Assembly (NCBI RefSeq): GCF_017993425.1
Contig: NZ_JAGOMQ010000025.1
Span: 27,070-65,946, forward strand
DNA length: 38,877 nt
DNA from: Amaricoccus sp.
Lineage (GTDB): Bacteria > Pseudomonadota > Alphaproteobacteria > Rhodobacterales > Rhodobacteraceae
Reading direction: 5' to 3'
Below are positions 8,614 through 17,815 of the stretch, in pieces (the stretch's first letter is position 1; every line of letters begins with the position of its first letter). A program made the position numbers and the translations under genes. The notes under the pieces were generated by a model. That model saw only the letters and a list, made by a program, of their open reading frames with translations. It did no database searches and was not told the origin of the DNA.

Positions 8614-9149
8614 AAGCCTTGACGCCGCTCGGGTTCCTCCTGGCGCTCGGCTCCTGCGCGACGCTGTCGGAGGAGGCCTGCCGCGGCGGCGACTGGCGCG
8701 GGGTCGGCTATCGCGACGGGGCGGCGGGGCGGGCGGAGGGGTTCCTGTCGAACCACGCCGAGGCCTGCGCGGAATACGGGATCGCCCCGGACGTCGCCGC
8801 CTGGCGGGCGGGGCGGGCGGAGGGGCTGCGGTCCTATTGCACGCCGGCGAACGCCTTCGAGGCCGGCCTGCGCGGCGGGCGGCTCAACCCGGTCTGCCCG
8901 CCGGCGGAGCGCTGGCGGCTGGCGGCGGCGGAGGAGCGGGGTCTGCGGATCCACGGCGTGGAGGTGCAGATCGACGGGCTGGAGCGCGAGAACCGCGAGG
9001 CGCGGGAGCGGATCGACAAGCTCCTCAAGGGCGAGGTCGGGCCGGAGGAGCGACGGCGGATCCGCCGGCTGGAACGGGGGATCGAGGACCGCGAGCAGGA
9101 GATCCGGAGGCTGGAGCGGGAGGCGCGCCACGCTTCGATCGGGTATTGA
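8610..9149 (+). CDS. DUF2799-family lipoprotein
   Basis: A 179-residue predicted lipoprotein. The N-terminus has a hydrophobic signal ending in a lipobox, LALGSC, with cysteine at about residue 16. The body has the DUF2799 pattern: DWRGVGYRDGAAGR, an H-x3-C segment (NHAEAC), then AGRAEGLRSYCTP and a closing cysteine (LNPVCP). The last 60-70 residues are rich in Arg and Glu and look like a coiled coil (from about ERGLRIHGVEVQIDGLE). Function is unknown. It overlaps the Nudix gene by four bases and is probably co-expressed with it. A short perfect hairpin (9178-9192) follows and may terminate the pair. Confidence 0.85.
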   Translation: MKALTPLGFLLALGSCATLSEEACRGGDWRGVGYRDGAAGRAEGFLSNHAEACAEYGIAPDVAAWRAGRAEGLRSYCTPANAFEAGLRGGRLNPVCPPAERWRLAAAEERGLRIHGVEVQIDGLERENREARERIDKLLKGEVGPEERRRIRRLERGIEDREQEIRRLEREARHASIGY

Positions 9150-9515
9150 GGCCGGCGGAGGCATCCCTCTGGAAGGCCTCGGAAAATCCGAGCTGGAAAC
9201 AGGTTGGAATCCGGCTCGCCATTTTCATGTAGGATTGACGCCCGGGCGGAACGACCCGCTCGGCCAGCCTGGGCGCGGCCGGTGGACGCGGCGCCGGATC
9301 GGGCGCTGTCTGACTGTCAGGCGGACCCGATGAGGCGGCGCAACCTCGCGGGGGACCCGGGGCACGCCGATGTCTTCGCGACGATGCTCCCCGGAACCCG
9401 GCCACCGCCACATCTGGCGCCTCACCCCAGCCGCTCCCTCCACATACGGTAGTTCCCGCTTGACTCGCCGCCCCCGCTCGCCAAGGATCCCCCCGGATCG
9501 CGAAAGGCCAGCCCC
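9150..9515. other. Gap between DUF2799 gene and smc
   Basis: Apart from the hairpin at 9178-9192 I see no gene or repeat here. The smc promoter must lie in it. A TTGACT near 9460 could be a -35 element, but no convincing -10 follows. Confidence 0.4.
9178..9192 (+). terminator. Short hairpin after the DUF2799 gene
   Basis: CTCGGA and TCCGAG form a perfect 6-bp stem around AAA, 29 bp after the stop codon. There is no T tract, so termination is a guess. Confidence 0.35.
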
Positions 9516-12500
9516 GTGCAGTTCACCCGCCTCCGCCTCTCCGGCTTCAAGAGCTTCGTCGACCCGACCGAGCTCGTCATCTCCGCCGGCCTCACCGGCG
9601 TCGTGGGTCCAAACGGCTGCGGCAAGTCGAACCTCCTCGAGGCCATCCGCTGGGCCATGGGCGAGAGCCGCCCCACCGCCATGCGCGGCGACGGCATGGA
9701 CGACGTGATCTTTGCCGGCTCCGCCTCGCGCCCCGCGCGCAGCCACGCCGAGGTCGGCCTCTTCATCGACAACCGCGACCGCCTCGCCCCCGCCGGCTTC
9801 AACGACGCCGACGCGCTGGAGATCACCCGCCGCATCCACCGCGACGCGGGCTCCGTCTACCGCGTCAACGGCCGCGAGGCCCGCGCCCGCGACGTCGCCA
9901 TGCTGTTCGCCGACGCCTCGACCGGCGCCCAGTCCCCCGCCCTCGTTCGCCAGGGCCAGATCTCCGAGCTGATCAACGCGCGCCCCAAGGCCCGCCGCCG
10001 CGTGCTGGAGGAGGCCGCCGGCATCGCCGGCCTGCACCAGCGCCGCCACGAGGCCGAGCTGAAGCTCCGCGCCGCGGAGGCGAACCTCGGCCGCGTCGGC
10101 GATGTCCTCGAAGCGCTGGAAGCCCAGATCGCCACCCTCGCCCGCCAGGCGAAGACCGCCGCCCGCTACCGCGAGATCGCCGAGGCGCTGCGCCGCGCCG
10201 AGGGGCTCGGCCTCTGGCGGCTCTGGCGCGACGCCGAGGACGAGCGCGCCACCGCGGCCTCGGCGCTCACCGCCGCCGTCCGCGCCGCCGCCGCCACGAC
10301 CGCCGCCGCTTCCGAGGCCACCCGCGCCCGCGCCGCCGCCGAAGAGGCCGTCCCCCCCGCCCGCGAGGAGGATGCCGTCGCCGCCGCTGTCCTCCAGCGC
10401 GCCACGATCGAGCGCGAGCGCCTCGACGCCGCCATGGCCGAGGCCGAGCGCCGCATCGCCGACCTCGCCGCCGCGCTGGCCCAGATTGAATCCGACCGGG
10501 AGCGCGAGGCCGCCCTCGACCGCGACGCCCTCGACATGGACGCCCGCCTCGCCGCCGAGCGCGCCGAGCTTGAGGCCGCCGGCGAAGGCCACGAAGCCGC
10601 CCTCGCCGCCGCCCTCGCCGAGGCCGAGCGCGCGACCGCCGCGCTGAAAATGGTCGAGGCCGCCTTCGACGCCGCCGCCGAATCCGCCGCCCGCCTCGCC
10701 GCCGAGCACCAGACCGCGACCGCCCGCCGCGCGGAGGCGCAGAAGCGCGAGGTCGAGGCCGCCCGCGCCCTCGCCTCCGCCGAGGCCGCGCTCGCCTCCG
10801 CCGAGACCGATCTCACCCGCAGCGCCGAGGCCCGCGCGGCCGCCGCCGCCGCCAACGAGGCTGCCGTCGCCCGCGCCGAGGCCGCCGAGACCGCCCTTGC
10901 CGGGGCCGAGGCCGCCGCCTTCGCCGCCCGCGCCACTGATGTCGCCGCCCAGTCCGCCCGCGCCGGCGCCGAGGGCGCGCTGAAGGCGCTCGCCGCCGAG
11001 ACCGCCGGGCTGGAGCGCGCCCTCGCCCGCCCCAAGGGCGCCGCCGCGCCCCTCCTTGACGCCCTCCGCGTCGATCCCGGCTACGAATCCGCCCTCGGCG
11101 CCGCGCTCGCCGACGACCTCGCCCAGCCGGCCATCGAGGCGCAGGCCGCCACCGGTTGGCTTGCCCTCGACCCGCTCGCCCAGCCGCCGCTGCCCGAGGG
11201 CGCCGAGCCCCTCGCCGCCCGCGTCGCCGCCCCGCCGGAGCTCGCCCGCCGCCTCGCCGCCATCGGCGTCGTCGCGCGCGCCGACGGCCCGCGCCTGCAA
11301 GCCGCGCTCGCCCCCGGCCAGCGCCTCGTCAGCCGCGAGGGCGACCTCTGGCGCTGGGACGGCCTGCGCCTCGCCGCCGGGGCCGCCTCGGGGGCGGCCG
11401 CCGAGCGCCTGCGCCAGCAGAACCGCCTCACCGACCTGCGCCGCCAGCTCGCCCAGGCGGAAACGGCCGCCGCGGTCGCCCGCGAAGCGCAGGCCGCCTC
11501 CGCCGCCGACCTCACCGGCGCCGTTGCCGCCGAGCAGGCCGCCCGCGCCGCCCGCCGCGCCGCCGAGACGGCGCTCGCCGACGCCACCCGCGCGCTCACA
11601 CGCGCGGAAGCCGCCGCCGAGCAGGCCCGCGGCCGCGCCGACGGCTTGCGCTCGGGGCGCCGCCGCCGCGCCGAGGAGGCCGGGACGGCGACCGCCGCCC
11701 GCGCCGCCGCCGACGAGGCCGCCTCCCGCCTCCCCGACCCGACCGAGGCTCGCGCCCGCGTCGACGCCGAGCGGCTCAAGGTCGAGGCCGCCCGCATCGC
11801 CATGATGACCCGCCGCGCCGCTGCCGAGGAGCTCGACCGCGCCGGCGCGACCCGGGCGAAGCGCCTCGACGCCATCGCCCGCGAGACCGAGAGCTGGCGC
11901 GCCCGCCGCGCCAACGCCGCCGACCGCCTCGCCACGCTCGACCGCCGCGCCGCCGACACCGCCGCCGCGCTCGCGGCCGCCCGCGACGAGCCGCCGGCGC
12001 TCGCCGCCCGCCGCGCCGGCCTCGCCGAGACGCTGGCCGACGCCGAGGCCCGCCGCCGCCGCGCCGCCGACACGCTCGCGCTGGCCGAAACCGCGCTCAA
12101 GGAGCGCGACGTGGCCTTGCGCGCCGCCGAGAAGGCCGCCGCCGAGGCCGGCGCCGCCCGCGCCCGCGCCGAGGCCGTCGCCGAGGCCGCCGAGACGCGC
12201 GCCGCCGCCGCCGTCGAGCGCGTCCGCTCCGAGGCCGAGACCGAGCCCGGCGACCTCCTCGCCCGCTTCGCCGCCGACCCCGACCGCGTGCCCCCGGCCG
12301 CCGACCTCGACGCCGAGGCCCAGCGCCTGCGCCGCGCCCGCGACGGCCTCGGCGCGGTGAACCTGCGCGCCGAGGAGGACGCCCGCGCCGTCCAGGCCGA
12401 GCACGACACGCTGACCGCCGAGCGCGCCGAGATCGAGGAGGCGATCCGCAAGCTCCGCCAGGGCATCTCCAGCCTGAACCGCGAGGGCCGCGGCCGCCTG

Positions 12501-12977
12501 CTCGCAGCCTTCGAGGAGGTCAACCGCAACTTCGCCGCGCTCTTCAAGCGGCTCTTCGGCGGCGGCGAGGCGACGCTGACGCTGGTCGAATCCGACGATC
12601 CCCTCGAGGCCGGGCTCGAGATCATGTGCCAGCCTCCGGGCAAGAAGCTCGCCACCCTCTCGCTCCTCTCCGGCGGCGAGCAGACCCTGACGGCGCTGTC
12701 GCTGATCTTCGCGGTGTTCCTCGCCAACCCCTCGCCGATCTGCGTCCTCGACGAGGTCGATGCGCCGCTCGACGACGCCAACGTCACCCGCTTCTGCGAC
12801 CTGATGGACGAGATGACCGGGCGCACCGCGACGCGCTTCCTCGTCATCACCCACCACGCGGTGACCATGTCGCGCATGGACCGCCTCTTCGGCGTGACCA
12901 TGGCCGAGCCCGGCGTCAGCCAGCTCGTCTCCGTCGATCTCGCCGGCGCCGAGCGCATGGGCGCGCTGGTCGCCTGA
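9516..12977 (+). CDS. smc: Chromosome segregation protein SMC
   Basis: A 1,153-residue SMC ATPase that forms the DNA-loop-extruding core of condensin with ScpA and ScpB. The N-terminal head has Walker A GPNGCGKS (31-38). Two very long Ala/Arg/Glu-rich coiled-coil arms flank a hinge at about residues 500-620 (YESALGAALADDL to GLRLAAGAA). The C-terminal head has the signature LSGGEQTLTALSLIFAVF (about 1050) and Walker B PICVLDEVDAP (about 1074-1084) with the catalytic glutamate. Length is typical. The start is GTG, placed directly before QFTRLRLSGFKSF, the conserved SMC N-terminus. The extreme codon bias (GCC, CGC, GAG) creates a long open frame on the other strand that is not a gene. It stands alone here, without scpAB. 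Confidence 0.97.
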   Translation: MQFTRLRLSGFKSFVDPTELVISAGLTGVVGPNGCGKSNLLEAIRWAMGESRPTAMRGDGMDDVIFAGSASRPARSHAEVGLFIDNRDRLAPAGFNDADALEITRRIHRDAGSVYRVNGREARARDVAMLFADASTGAQSPALVRQGQISELINARPKARRRVLEEAAGIAGLHQRRHEAELKLRAAEANLGRVGDVLEALEAQIATLARQAKTAARYREIAEALRRAEGLGLWRLWRDAEDERATAASALTAAVRAAAATTAAASEATRARAAAEEAVPPAREEDAVAAAVLQRATIERERLDAAMAEAERRIADLAAALAQIESDREREAALDRDALDMDARLAAERAELEAAGEGHEAALAAALAEAERATAALKMVEAAFDAAAESAARLAAEHQTATARRAEAQKREVEAARALASAEAALASAETDLTRSAEARAAAAAANEAAVARAEAAETALAGAEAAAFAARATDVAAQSARAGAEGALKALAAETAGLERALARPKGAAAPLLDALRVDPGYESALGAALADDLAQPAIEAQAATGWLALDPLAQPPLPEGAEPLAARVAAPPELARRLAAIGVVARADGPRLQAALAPGQRLVSREGDLWRWDGLRLAAGAASGAAAERLRQQNRLTDLRRQLAQAETAAAVAREAQAASAADLTGAVAAEQAARAARRAAETALADATRALTRAEAAAEQARGRADGLRSGRRRRAEEAGTATAARAAADEAASRLPDPTEARARVDAERLKVEAARIAMMTRRAAAEELDRAGATRAKRLDAIARETESWRARRANAADRLATLDRRAADTAAALAAARDEPPALAARRAGLAETLADAEARRRRAADTLALAETALKERDVALRAAEKAAAEAGAARARAEAVAEAAETRAAAAVERVRSEAETEPGDLLARFAADPDRVPPAADLDAEAQRLRRARDGLGAVNLRAEEDARAVQAEHDTLTAERAEIEEAIRKLRQGISSLNREGRGRLLAAFEEVNRNFAALFKRLFGGGEATLTLVESDDPLEAGLEIMCQPPGKKLATLSLLSGGEQTLTALSLIFAVFLANPSPICVLDEVDAPLDDANVTRFCDLMDEMTGRTATRFLVITHHAVTMSRMDRLFGVTMAEPGVSQLVSVDLAGAERMGALVA

Positions 12978-12987
12978 GGCAACGGCG

Positions 12988-13009
12988 GACCGGGCGGAGA
13001 CGCCCGGTC
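12988..13009 (+). terminator. Hairpin after smc
   Basis: GACCGGGCG and CGCCCGGTC form a perfect 9-bp stem with a GAGA loop, 10 bp after the smc stop codon. No T tract follows, as is common in GC-rich genomes. A transcription terminator for smc is likely. Confidence 0.6.
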
Positions 13010-13063
13010 AGCAGCCCGGCGGCCGCTTCGGGCGCTAACGACCTGTTAAAAAGTGGCAAGCCG

Positions 13064-13096
13064 CATTCCAGCCCGATTCCAGCCACATTCCAGCCC
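13064..13096. repeat. Three 11-bp tandem units between smc and xylA
   Basis: CATTCCAGCCC, GATTCCAGCCA and CATTCCAGCCC follow each other without a gap, and a further CATTCCAGC lies in the loop of the hairpin just downstream. This is a short minisatellite in the convergent intergenic gap. No function is evident. Confidence 0.75.
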
Positions 13097-13137
13097 GGTC
13101 TTTTCCGGCCATTCCAGCAGGATGGCCGGAAACCGGG
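13094..13137. terminator. Bidirectional hairpin between convergent smc and xylA
   Basis: TTTCCGGCCAT (13102-13112) pairs perfectly with ATGGCCGGAAA (13122-13132) around a 9-nt loop. With a small bulge the stem extends through CCCGGT and ACCGGG on the outside. It lies 10 bp after the xylA stop and between convergent genes, so it most likely terminates xylA and may also stop smc read-through. Confidence 0.65.
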
Positions 13138-13146
13138 ACGGGGGCG

Positions 13147-14448
13147 TCACACGAACCGGTTGACCCAGTTCTCCAGCATCTCCTGCCGCCCCGACCGCGG
13201 CTGCGGCTCCAGCCCTTCCCTGTCGACCCGGGCCGCGATCGTCTCCAGATCCGACCCCAGCATCGCCTGCGCCTCGGCGCTCTCCCAGCCGGCATACCGC
13301 TCCTTCAGCGCCTTCGCGAGCCCGCCGTCCTCGGTCATCGCCGCCGCGGCCAGCAGCGCCTTCGCGCAGATGTCGATGCCGCCGACATGCGCCGCGATCA
13401 AGTCCTGCGGATCGAGCGACTGCCGCCGGATCTTGGAATCGAAGTTGAACCCGCCCGTGGTGAGCCCGCCCGCCTTGAGGATGTAATAGATGGCGAGCGC
13501 CATCTCCGGCGCGTTATTGGGGAACTGGTCCGTATCCCATCCCGACTGATAATCGTTACGGTTCGCGTCCACCGACCCGAAGATCCCGAGCGCCGCCGCC
13601 GTGGCGATCTCGTGCTCGAACGAATGGCCCGCCAGCACCGCATGGCCGACCTCGATATTGACCTTCACCTCCTTCTCCAGCCCAAAGCGCTGGAGAAATC
13701 CGAACACCGTGGCGACGTCATAGTCGTACTGATGCTTCGTCGGCTCCTGCGGCTTCGGCTCGATAAGTATCGTGCCAGGAAACCCGATCTTGTGCTTGTA
13801 GTCGACCACCATCGACAGGAACCGCCCGGCATGGTCGAGCTCCTGCTTCATGTCGGTATTGAGCAGCGTCTCATACCCCTCGCGCCCACCCCAGAGCACA
13901 TAATTCGCCCCCCCGAGCCGGTGCGTCACATCCAGCGCATCCTTCACCTGCGCCGCCGCATAGGCAAAGACGTCCGGATCGGGATTGGTCGCCGCGCCAG
14001 ACATGAAGCGTCGGTTGGAGAACAGGTTGGCCGTGCCCCACAACAACCTTACGCCCGTCTCCTCCTGCTTCTTCGCGAAGATATCGGCGATCTCGCGCAC
14101 ATTCCGCGACGACTCCGCGAGGCTCCGGCCCTCCGGCGCCACGTCGCGATCGTGAAAGGTGTAGAACGGCGTCCCGAGGATCGAGAACATCTCGAAGGCG
14201 ACATCCGCCTTCAGCCGCGCCGCCTCCATCCCGCCGTCGAACCACGGCCGCTCGAACGTCTGCCCCCCGAACGGATCGCCCCCCGGCCACGCGAAGGAAT
14301 GCCAGTAAGCGACGGCGATCCTAAGCTGCTCCTCCATCGTCTTGCCGAGCACCACCCGCGCCGGCTCGTAATACCGGTAAGCAAGCGGGTCGTCGCTCTC
14401 CGGCCCCTCGAAGGGGACCTTGCCGATGCCGGCGAAGAAGTCGCTCAT
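13147..14448 (-). CDS. xylA: Xylose isomerase
   Basis: Converts D-xylose to D-xylulose, the first step of the isomerase pathway. The protein is 433 residues, the usual size of the long (class II) enzymes. The catalytic His-Asp pair lies in [13 protein letters not shown] (H99, D102). Metal-ligand segments are present: [18 protein letters not shown], the histidine-rich stretch [13 protein letters not shown], and [10 protein letters not shown] choose the start at 14448 ([15 protein letters not shown]), which has an AGG-type ribosome site just upstream and matches the family N-terminus; an in-frame ATG at 14478 would add ten residues. xylB lies on the same strand 472 bp upstream, but an opposite-strand gene sits between them, so they may not share one simple operon. 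No xylose transporter or XylR is visible here. Confidence 0.96.
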   Translation of the reverse strand: MSDFFAGIGKVPFEGPESDDPLAYRYYEPARVVLGKTMEEQLRIAVAYWHSFAWPGGDPFGGQTFERPWFDGGMEAARLKADVAFEMFSILGTPFYTFHDRDVAPEGRSLAESSRNVREIADIFAKKQEETGVRLLWGTANLFSNRRFMSGAATNPDPDVFAYAAAQVKDALDVTHRLGGANYVLWGGREGYETLLNTDMKQELDHAGRFLSMVVDYKHKIGFPGTILIEPKPQEPTKHQYDYDVATVFGFLQRFGLEKEVKVNIEVGHAVLAGHSFEHEIATAAALGIFGSVDANRNDYQSGWDTDQFPNNAPEMALAIYYILKAGGLTTGGFNFDSKIRRQSLDPQDLIAAHVGGIDICAKALLAAAAMTEDGGLAKALKERYAGWESAEAQAMLGSDLETIAARVDREGLEPQPRSGRQEMLENWVNRFV

Positions 14449-14558
14449 GTCCTGGCCTTTCGGTTGAGGCTTTACCAAGGCGGCCCGCGGCGCCTCCGCA
14501 AGGCCCAGTGTTCGTGGCTTGATCCCGCTCGGCGGCCGGATGACGCGCCCGCCGGCCT

Positions 14559-14924
14559 ATGCTACGCTGGGGAGCGGGAAGCATATCGGCAACGTTCAGG
14601 ATCGATACGTTGAAGTTCGTGCGCAAGCTCACCGACGCCGGTATGGACCACAACGCCGCCGAGGCGATCGCGGGCGGCTTCGCCGATCTGGACATTTCCG
14701 ACGTCGCGACCAAGGGCGACATTCTCGTGGTGCGGTCCGACCTGCTTGCGAGCAAGTCCGAGCTGCAGTTCGCCCTCGCGGACGCGCGGACCGAGTTGAG
14801 GTCCGAGGTCAGCGCCCTAAAGAGGGATCTCGCCGACCTCAAGGCGGAGATGTTCCGCTTCATGCTCGTGCAGGCGCTGGGGATCGTCGGGCTGACGGTG
14901 ACGCTCATCAAGGTCCTGCCCTAG
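14559..14924 (+). CDS. DUF1640/CCDC90-like coiled-coil membrane protein
   Basis: A 121-residue protein with the layout of bacterial DUF1640 (CCDC90-related) proteins. An N-terminal segment reads FRIDTLKFVRKLTDAGMDHNAAEAI, a heptad-rich coiled coil follows (about residues 60-98: SELQFALADARTELRSEV, then KRDLADLKAEM), and a single C-terminal membrane helix ends it (FMLVQALGIVGLTVTLIKVL). The role of such proteins in bacteria is not established. The ATG at 14559 is used because family members keep residues before DTLKF; a TTG at 14610 with AGGA upstream is a weaker alternative. It sits on the opposite strand between xylA and xylB. Its TAG stop and the xylB stop share the palindrome CTAG (14921-14924), so the two genes meet tail to tail with no gap. 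Confidence 0.75.
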   Translation: MLRWGAGSISATFRIDTLKFVRKLTDAGMDHNAAEAIAGGFADLDISDVATKGDILVVRSDLLASKSELQFALADARTELRSEVSALKRDLADLKAEMFRFMLVQALGIVGLTVTLIKVLP

Positions 14925-16372
14925 CCCGCCGCCCCCTTGAGCGCCGGGTAGAGCGCCCGGTGCCGGACCAGCGCCTCGCGATACGAGGCGGCCAGCCCCG
15001 GGTCCGGCTCGATCACCCGAAGCGTCTCTGGCGCTGCGCAGACCTCGCGCGGGTCCGCCCCCTCCGCCGCGCAGAGCGCCAGCCGGGCCGCGCCGAGAGC
15101 CGCGCCGATGTCGCTGTCCGCGGCCAGCCGCAGCGGCCGGTCGAGCGCCGAGGCGATGATCCGCAGCCACGCCTCCGAGCGCGACCCGCCGCCCACGGCC
15201 AGCGCGCTCTCGAAATCCGTCCCCCCCGCGGCCAGCGCCGCCTGGCAGTCGGCGAAGGCGAAGGCCACGCCCTCCATCACCGCCTGCGCCAGATCCGCCG
15301 CGCCATGCGCCTGCGCCAGCCCGACGAAGGCCCCCCGCGCCGCGGGATCGTTGTGCGGCGTCCGCTCGCCCGACAGATAGGGCAGGAACGCCACCGGCGA
15401 CGCCGCCGCCGGCGTTCCCACCGAGGCCGCCAGGTCGCGGGCGCTCTGGCCGGTGATCCGCGACAGCCATTCCAGGCTGTCCGCCGCCGACAGGATCACG
15501 CCCATCTGGTGCCACGTCTCCGGGATCGCGTGGCAGAACGCATGCACCGCGCCCGCGGTGTTCGGCGAGAACCTGGCGTTGGAGACGAAGAGCACCCCCG
15601 ACGTTCCGATCGACACGAAGGCCGAGCCCGGGGTCACCACCCCCACGCCGCAGGCCGCCGCCGCGTTGTCGCCCGCGCCCCCGGCGACCACGACCGGCCC
15701 CGTCACGCCCCAGCGCCGCGCCAGCTCCGGCAGGAGCTCGCCCGAGGGCGCCGAGCCCTCGACCAGCCGCGGCATCTGCCCGCGGTTGAGCCCGGTCGCC
15801 TCCAGCAGGTCGTCCGACCAGTCCCGCGCCGCCACGTCGAGCCACAGCGTCCCCGAGGCGTCCGACATGTCCGAGACGTGGTGCCCCGTCAGCCGGAACC
15901 GCACGTAGTCCTTCGGCAGCAGCACCGCCGAGACATGCTCGAAGACCTGCGGCTCGTGCCGCGCCACCCAGACGAGCTTCGGCGCCGTGAATCCCGCCAT
16001 CGCGATGTTGCCGGCCACCTCGCGCGAGCGCGGGAACGCCGCCTCGATCGCGGCGCATTCCGCCCCCGACCGTCCGTCGTTCCACAGGATCGCCGGCCGG
16101 AGCACCCGGTCGTCCGCGTCGAGCAGCACCGCGCCGTGCATCTGCCCGGAGAGCCCGATCCCGCGCAGGCCCGCGAGCCCGTGCTCCGCCGCCAGCCGGT
16201 CGACCGTGGCCTCGACCGCGCGCCACCAGGCCTCGGGGTCCTGCTCCGACCAGCCCGGCTGCGGCCGCGACACCTCGAGCGGCGCCGAGGCCTGGCCGAT
16301 CAGCCGCTGGCGCGCGTCGAACAGCGCCGACTTCACCGAGGACGTGCCGATGTCGATGCCGAGATAGCTCAT
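14921..16372 (-). CDS. xylB: Xylulokinase
   Basis: Phosphorylates D-xylulose to xylulose 5-phosphate, the second step of xylose use, feeding the pentose phosphate pathway. It has 483 residues and the FGGY-kinase layout: N-terminal phosphate loop YLGIDIGTSSVK, substrate segment GQMHGAVLLD (His79), ILWNDGRS, and the catalytic Asp235 in GGAGDNAAAACGVG. The C-terminal ATP region has LAVGGGSRSEAWLRIIAS. I start at 16372 (MSYLGIDIG); the frame is open further upstream but that part is Arg-rich and unlike the family. Its stop codon overlaps that of the convergent DUF1640 gene. With xylA it gives a complete route from xylose to the pentose phosphate pathway. Confidence 0.96.
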   Translation of the reverse strand: MSYLGIDIGTSSVKSALFDARQRLIGQASAPLEVSRPQPGWSEQDPEAWWRAVEATVDRLAAEHGLAGLRGIGLSGQMHGAVLLDADDRVLRPAILWNDGRSGAECAAIEAAFPRSREVAGNIAMAGFTAPKLVWVARHEPQVFEHVSAVLLPKDYVRFRLTGHHVSDMSDASGTLWLDVAARDWSDDLLEATGLNRGQMPRLVEGSAPSGELLPELARRWGVTGPVVVAGGAGDNAAAACGVGVVTPGSAFVSIGTSGVLFVSNARFSPNTAGAVHAFCHAIPETWHQMGVILSAADSLEWLSRITGQSARDLAASVGTPAAASPVAFLPYLSGERTPHNDPAARGAFVGLAQAHGAADLAQAVMEGVAFAFADCQAALAAGGTDFESALAVGGGSRSEAWLRIIASALDRPLRLAADSDIGAALGAARLALCAAEGADPREVCAAPETLRVIEPDPGLAASYREALVRHRALYPALKGAAG

Positions 16373-16567
16373 CGCCCGGCCCGCCCGCTCGGGGCGCGGC
16401 CTCCGTCCGTCGCTGTCATCCTGCGATCCTCCCGCGCATCGCCGCCGGCGCGGTCCCTTGTTGCCCGGAACCTGCCGCACACCATCCCCGCGCCGCCGCG
16501 CCTTGTCAATCGGCCGCCCGGCCGCCCTCCGCCCAAGACGCTGGTATCCTTGGCGAACCGCGCAGGC

Positions 16568-17542
16568 TCAGTCGATGAGCCCGCGCGCCCGATAGGCCGC
16601 CGCCGCGCCGGGATGGAGCGGAGCGACGAGGCCGCGGCGCGGCATCTCCACCGGGTCGAGCCCGGCCAGCGTCGGCTCGAAGCCGGCGAGCGCGGGCAGG
16701 TTGTCGAGGATCGCCCCGGTCACCGTCTCGACCTCGGCCTCCGGCACGTCGGCCCGCGTCAGCAGCGCCGCCCCGACGCCGAAGCTCGGCACGTCCGCGT
16801 CGACGCCGCGATAGAGCCCGCCCGGGATCGCCGTGGTGAAGAGCGCGGGATCCGCCGCCACCACGGCGTCGACCTCCGGCCCGGCGAGGGGGACCAGCGT
16901 CGCGCCGCAGCCGTCGACCGCCTCGCGGACGGCGAGCGCCGGGTGGCCGAGCGTCACGAAGAAGGCGTCGATCTGCCCCTGGCAGAGCGCGCTCACCGCC
17001 GCCGAGGTGGCGAGCGCCTGCGCCTCGAACGCGCCCTCGCGCCAGCCGAGGCGGGCGAGCAGCGCGTCGATCAGCGCCCGCTGGCCGCCGCCCTCCGGCC
17101 CCACGCTCACGCGCTTGCCGGCGAGGTCGGCGACGCCGGCGATCCCGGCGTCCGCCCGCGCCACCAGCGTCAGCGGCTCGGGGTAGAGCGCGGCGACGGC
17201 GCGCAGATCCGGGAACGCGCCCGTCTGCGCGAAGGGGCCCGTCCCGGGCAAGACGCCCGCCTCGGCGTCGGACTGGGCGATGGCGAGCTCGACCTCGCCG
17301 GCGCGCAGGGCCGCGAGGTTGGCGATCGAGCCCGCCGAGGGGACGGCCGAGCAGCGCAGGCCATGGTCGCGCCGGCCCTCGTTCACCACGCGGCAGAGGG
17401 CGACCCCCGCCGGGAAATAGGCCCCGGTCACGTCGCCGGTCGCCATGACCAGGACCAGCCCGTCGCCCTCCTCCGCCGCGCCGGCCGGAAGGCCGGCAAG
17501 AGAGAGCGCGAGGCCGAGAAGGGCGGTGCGGAGCAGGGTCAT
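16568..17542 (-). CDS. TAXI-family TRAP transporter solute-binding protein
   Basis: A 324-residue periplasmic binding protein of the TAXI type. The N-terminus has a signal peptide (LLRTALLGLALSLAGLPAGAA, cut after about residue 23). The mature start has the family pattern MATGDVTGAYFPAGVALCRVVNE, then GLRCSAVPSAGSIANLAALRAGEVELAIAQSD, and further on KRVSVGPEGGGQRALIDALL. TAXI proteins usually work with a fused DctQM membrane protein (substrates such as glutamate or other dicarboxylates), but none lies next to this gene, so the membrane partner must be elsewhere. The start at 17542 is chosen because the signal peptide begins there; upstream codons in frame are proline- and arginine-rich. It is an orphan on the same strand as xylB, 195 bp from its start, and any link to xylose is unproven. 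Confidence 0.9.
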   Translation of the reverse strand: MTLLRTALLGLALSLAGLPAGAAEEGDGLVLVMATGDVTGAYFPAGVALCRVVNEGRRDHGLRCSAVPSAGSIANLAALRAGEVELAIAQSDAEAGVLPGTGPFAQTGAFPDLRAVAALYPEPLTLVARADAGIAGVADLAGKRVSVGPEGGGQRALIDALLARLGWREGAFEAQALATSAAVSALCQGQIDAFFVTLGHPALAVREAVDGCGATLVPLAGPEVDAVVAADPALFTTAIPGGLYRGVDADVPSFGVGAALLTRADVPEAEVETVTGAILDNLPALAGFEPTLAGLDPVEMPRRGLVAPLHPGAAAAYRARGLID

Positions 17543-17788
17543 AGGGGCGGCCGTCCGGCGTTGGGGCGTCTCGTCCAAAGGGTAGCGCGGGGCCGGCCCT
17601 GCTTCCACCCCGCCGACCGACGGCGGGGCCCGATGTCGCCCGGTGCGACATAGGTCAAGCCATTGGAATGACTTGTGTGCTCAAGACATGCTGCAATCTC
17701 CCCAGCCGCGCGGGAGCGCCAGCGATCCGGAGGCCCCGGAGACAACAACGCCGGCGAGCCCCGAGGGCTGCCGGCGCGGCCGCGGCGC

Positions 17789-17806
17789 GGGGGCCTGAAG
17801 GCCCCC
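17789..17806 (-). terminator. Hairpin after bfr
   Basis: GGGGGCCT and AGGCCCCC form a stem with a very tight loop, 9 bp after the bfr stop codon when read on the minus strand. No T tract follows. It is a likely terminator of the bfd-bfr transcript. Confidence 0.55.
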
Positions 17807-17815
17807 CGGAAAGGC

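Noticed and set aside
9225-12857. A 1,210-codon open frame antisense to smc
   Set aside because: It is Gly/Ala/Arg low-complexity sequence produced by the extreme codon bias of smc; smc itself has every expected motif.
14519-17653. A 1,044-codon plus-strand frame across xylB and the TAXI gene
   Set aside because: Arg/Pro-rich without any domain; it lies antisense to two clear genes and only reflects GC-rich sequence.
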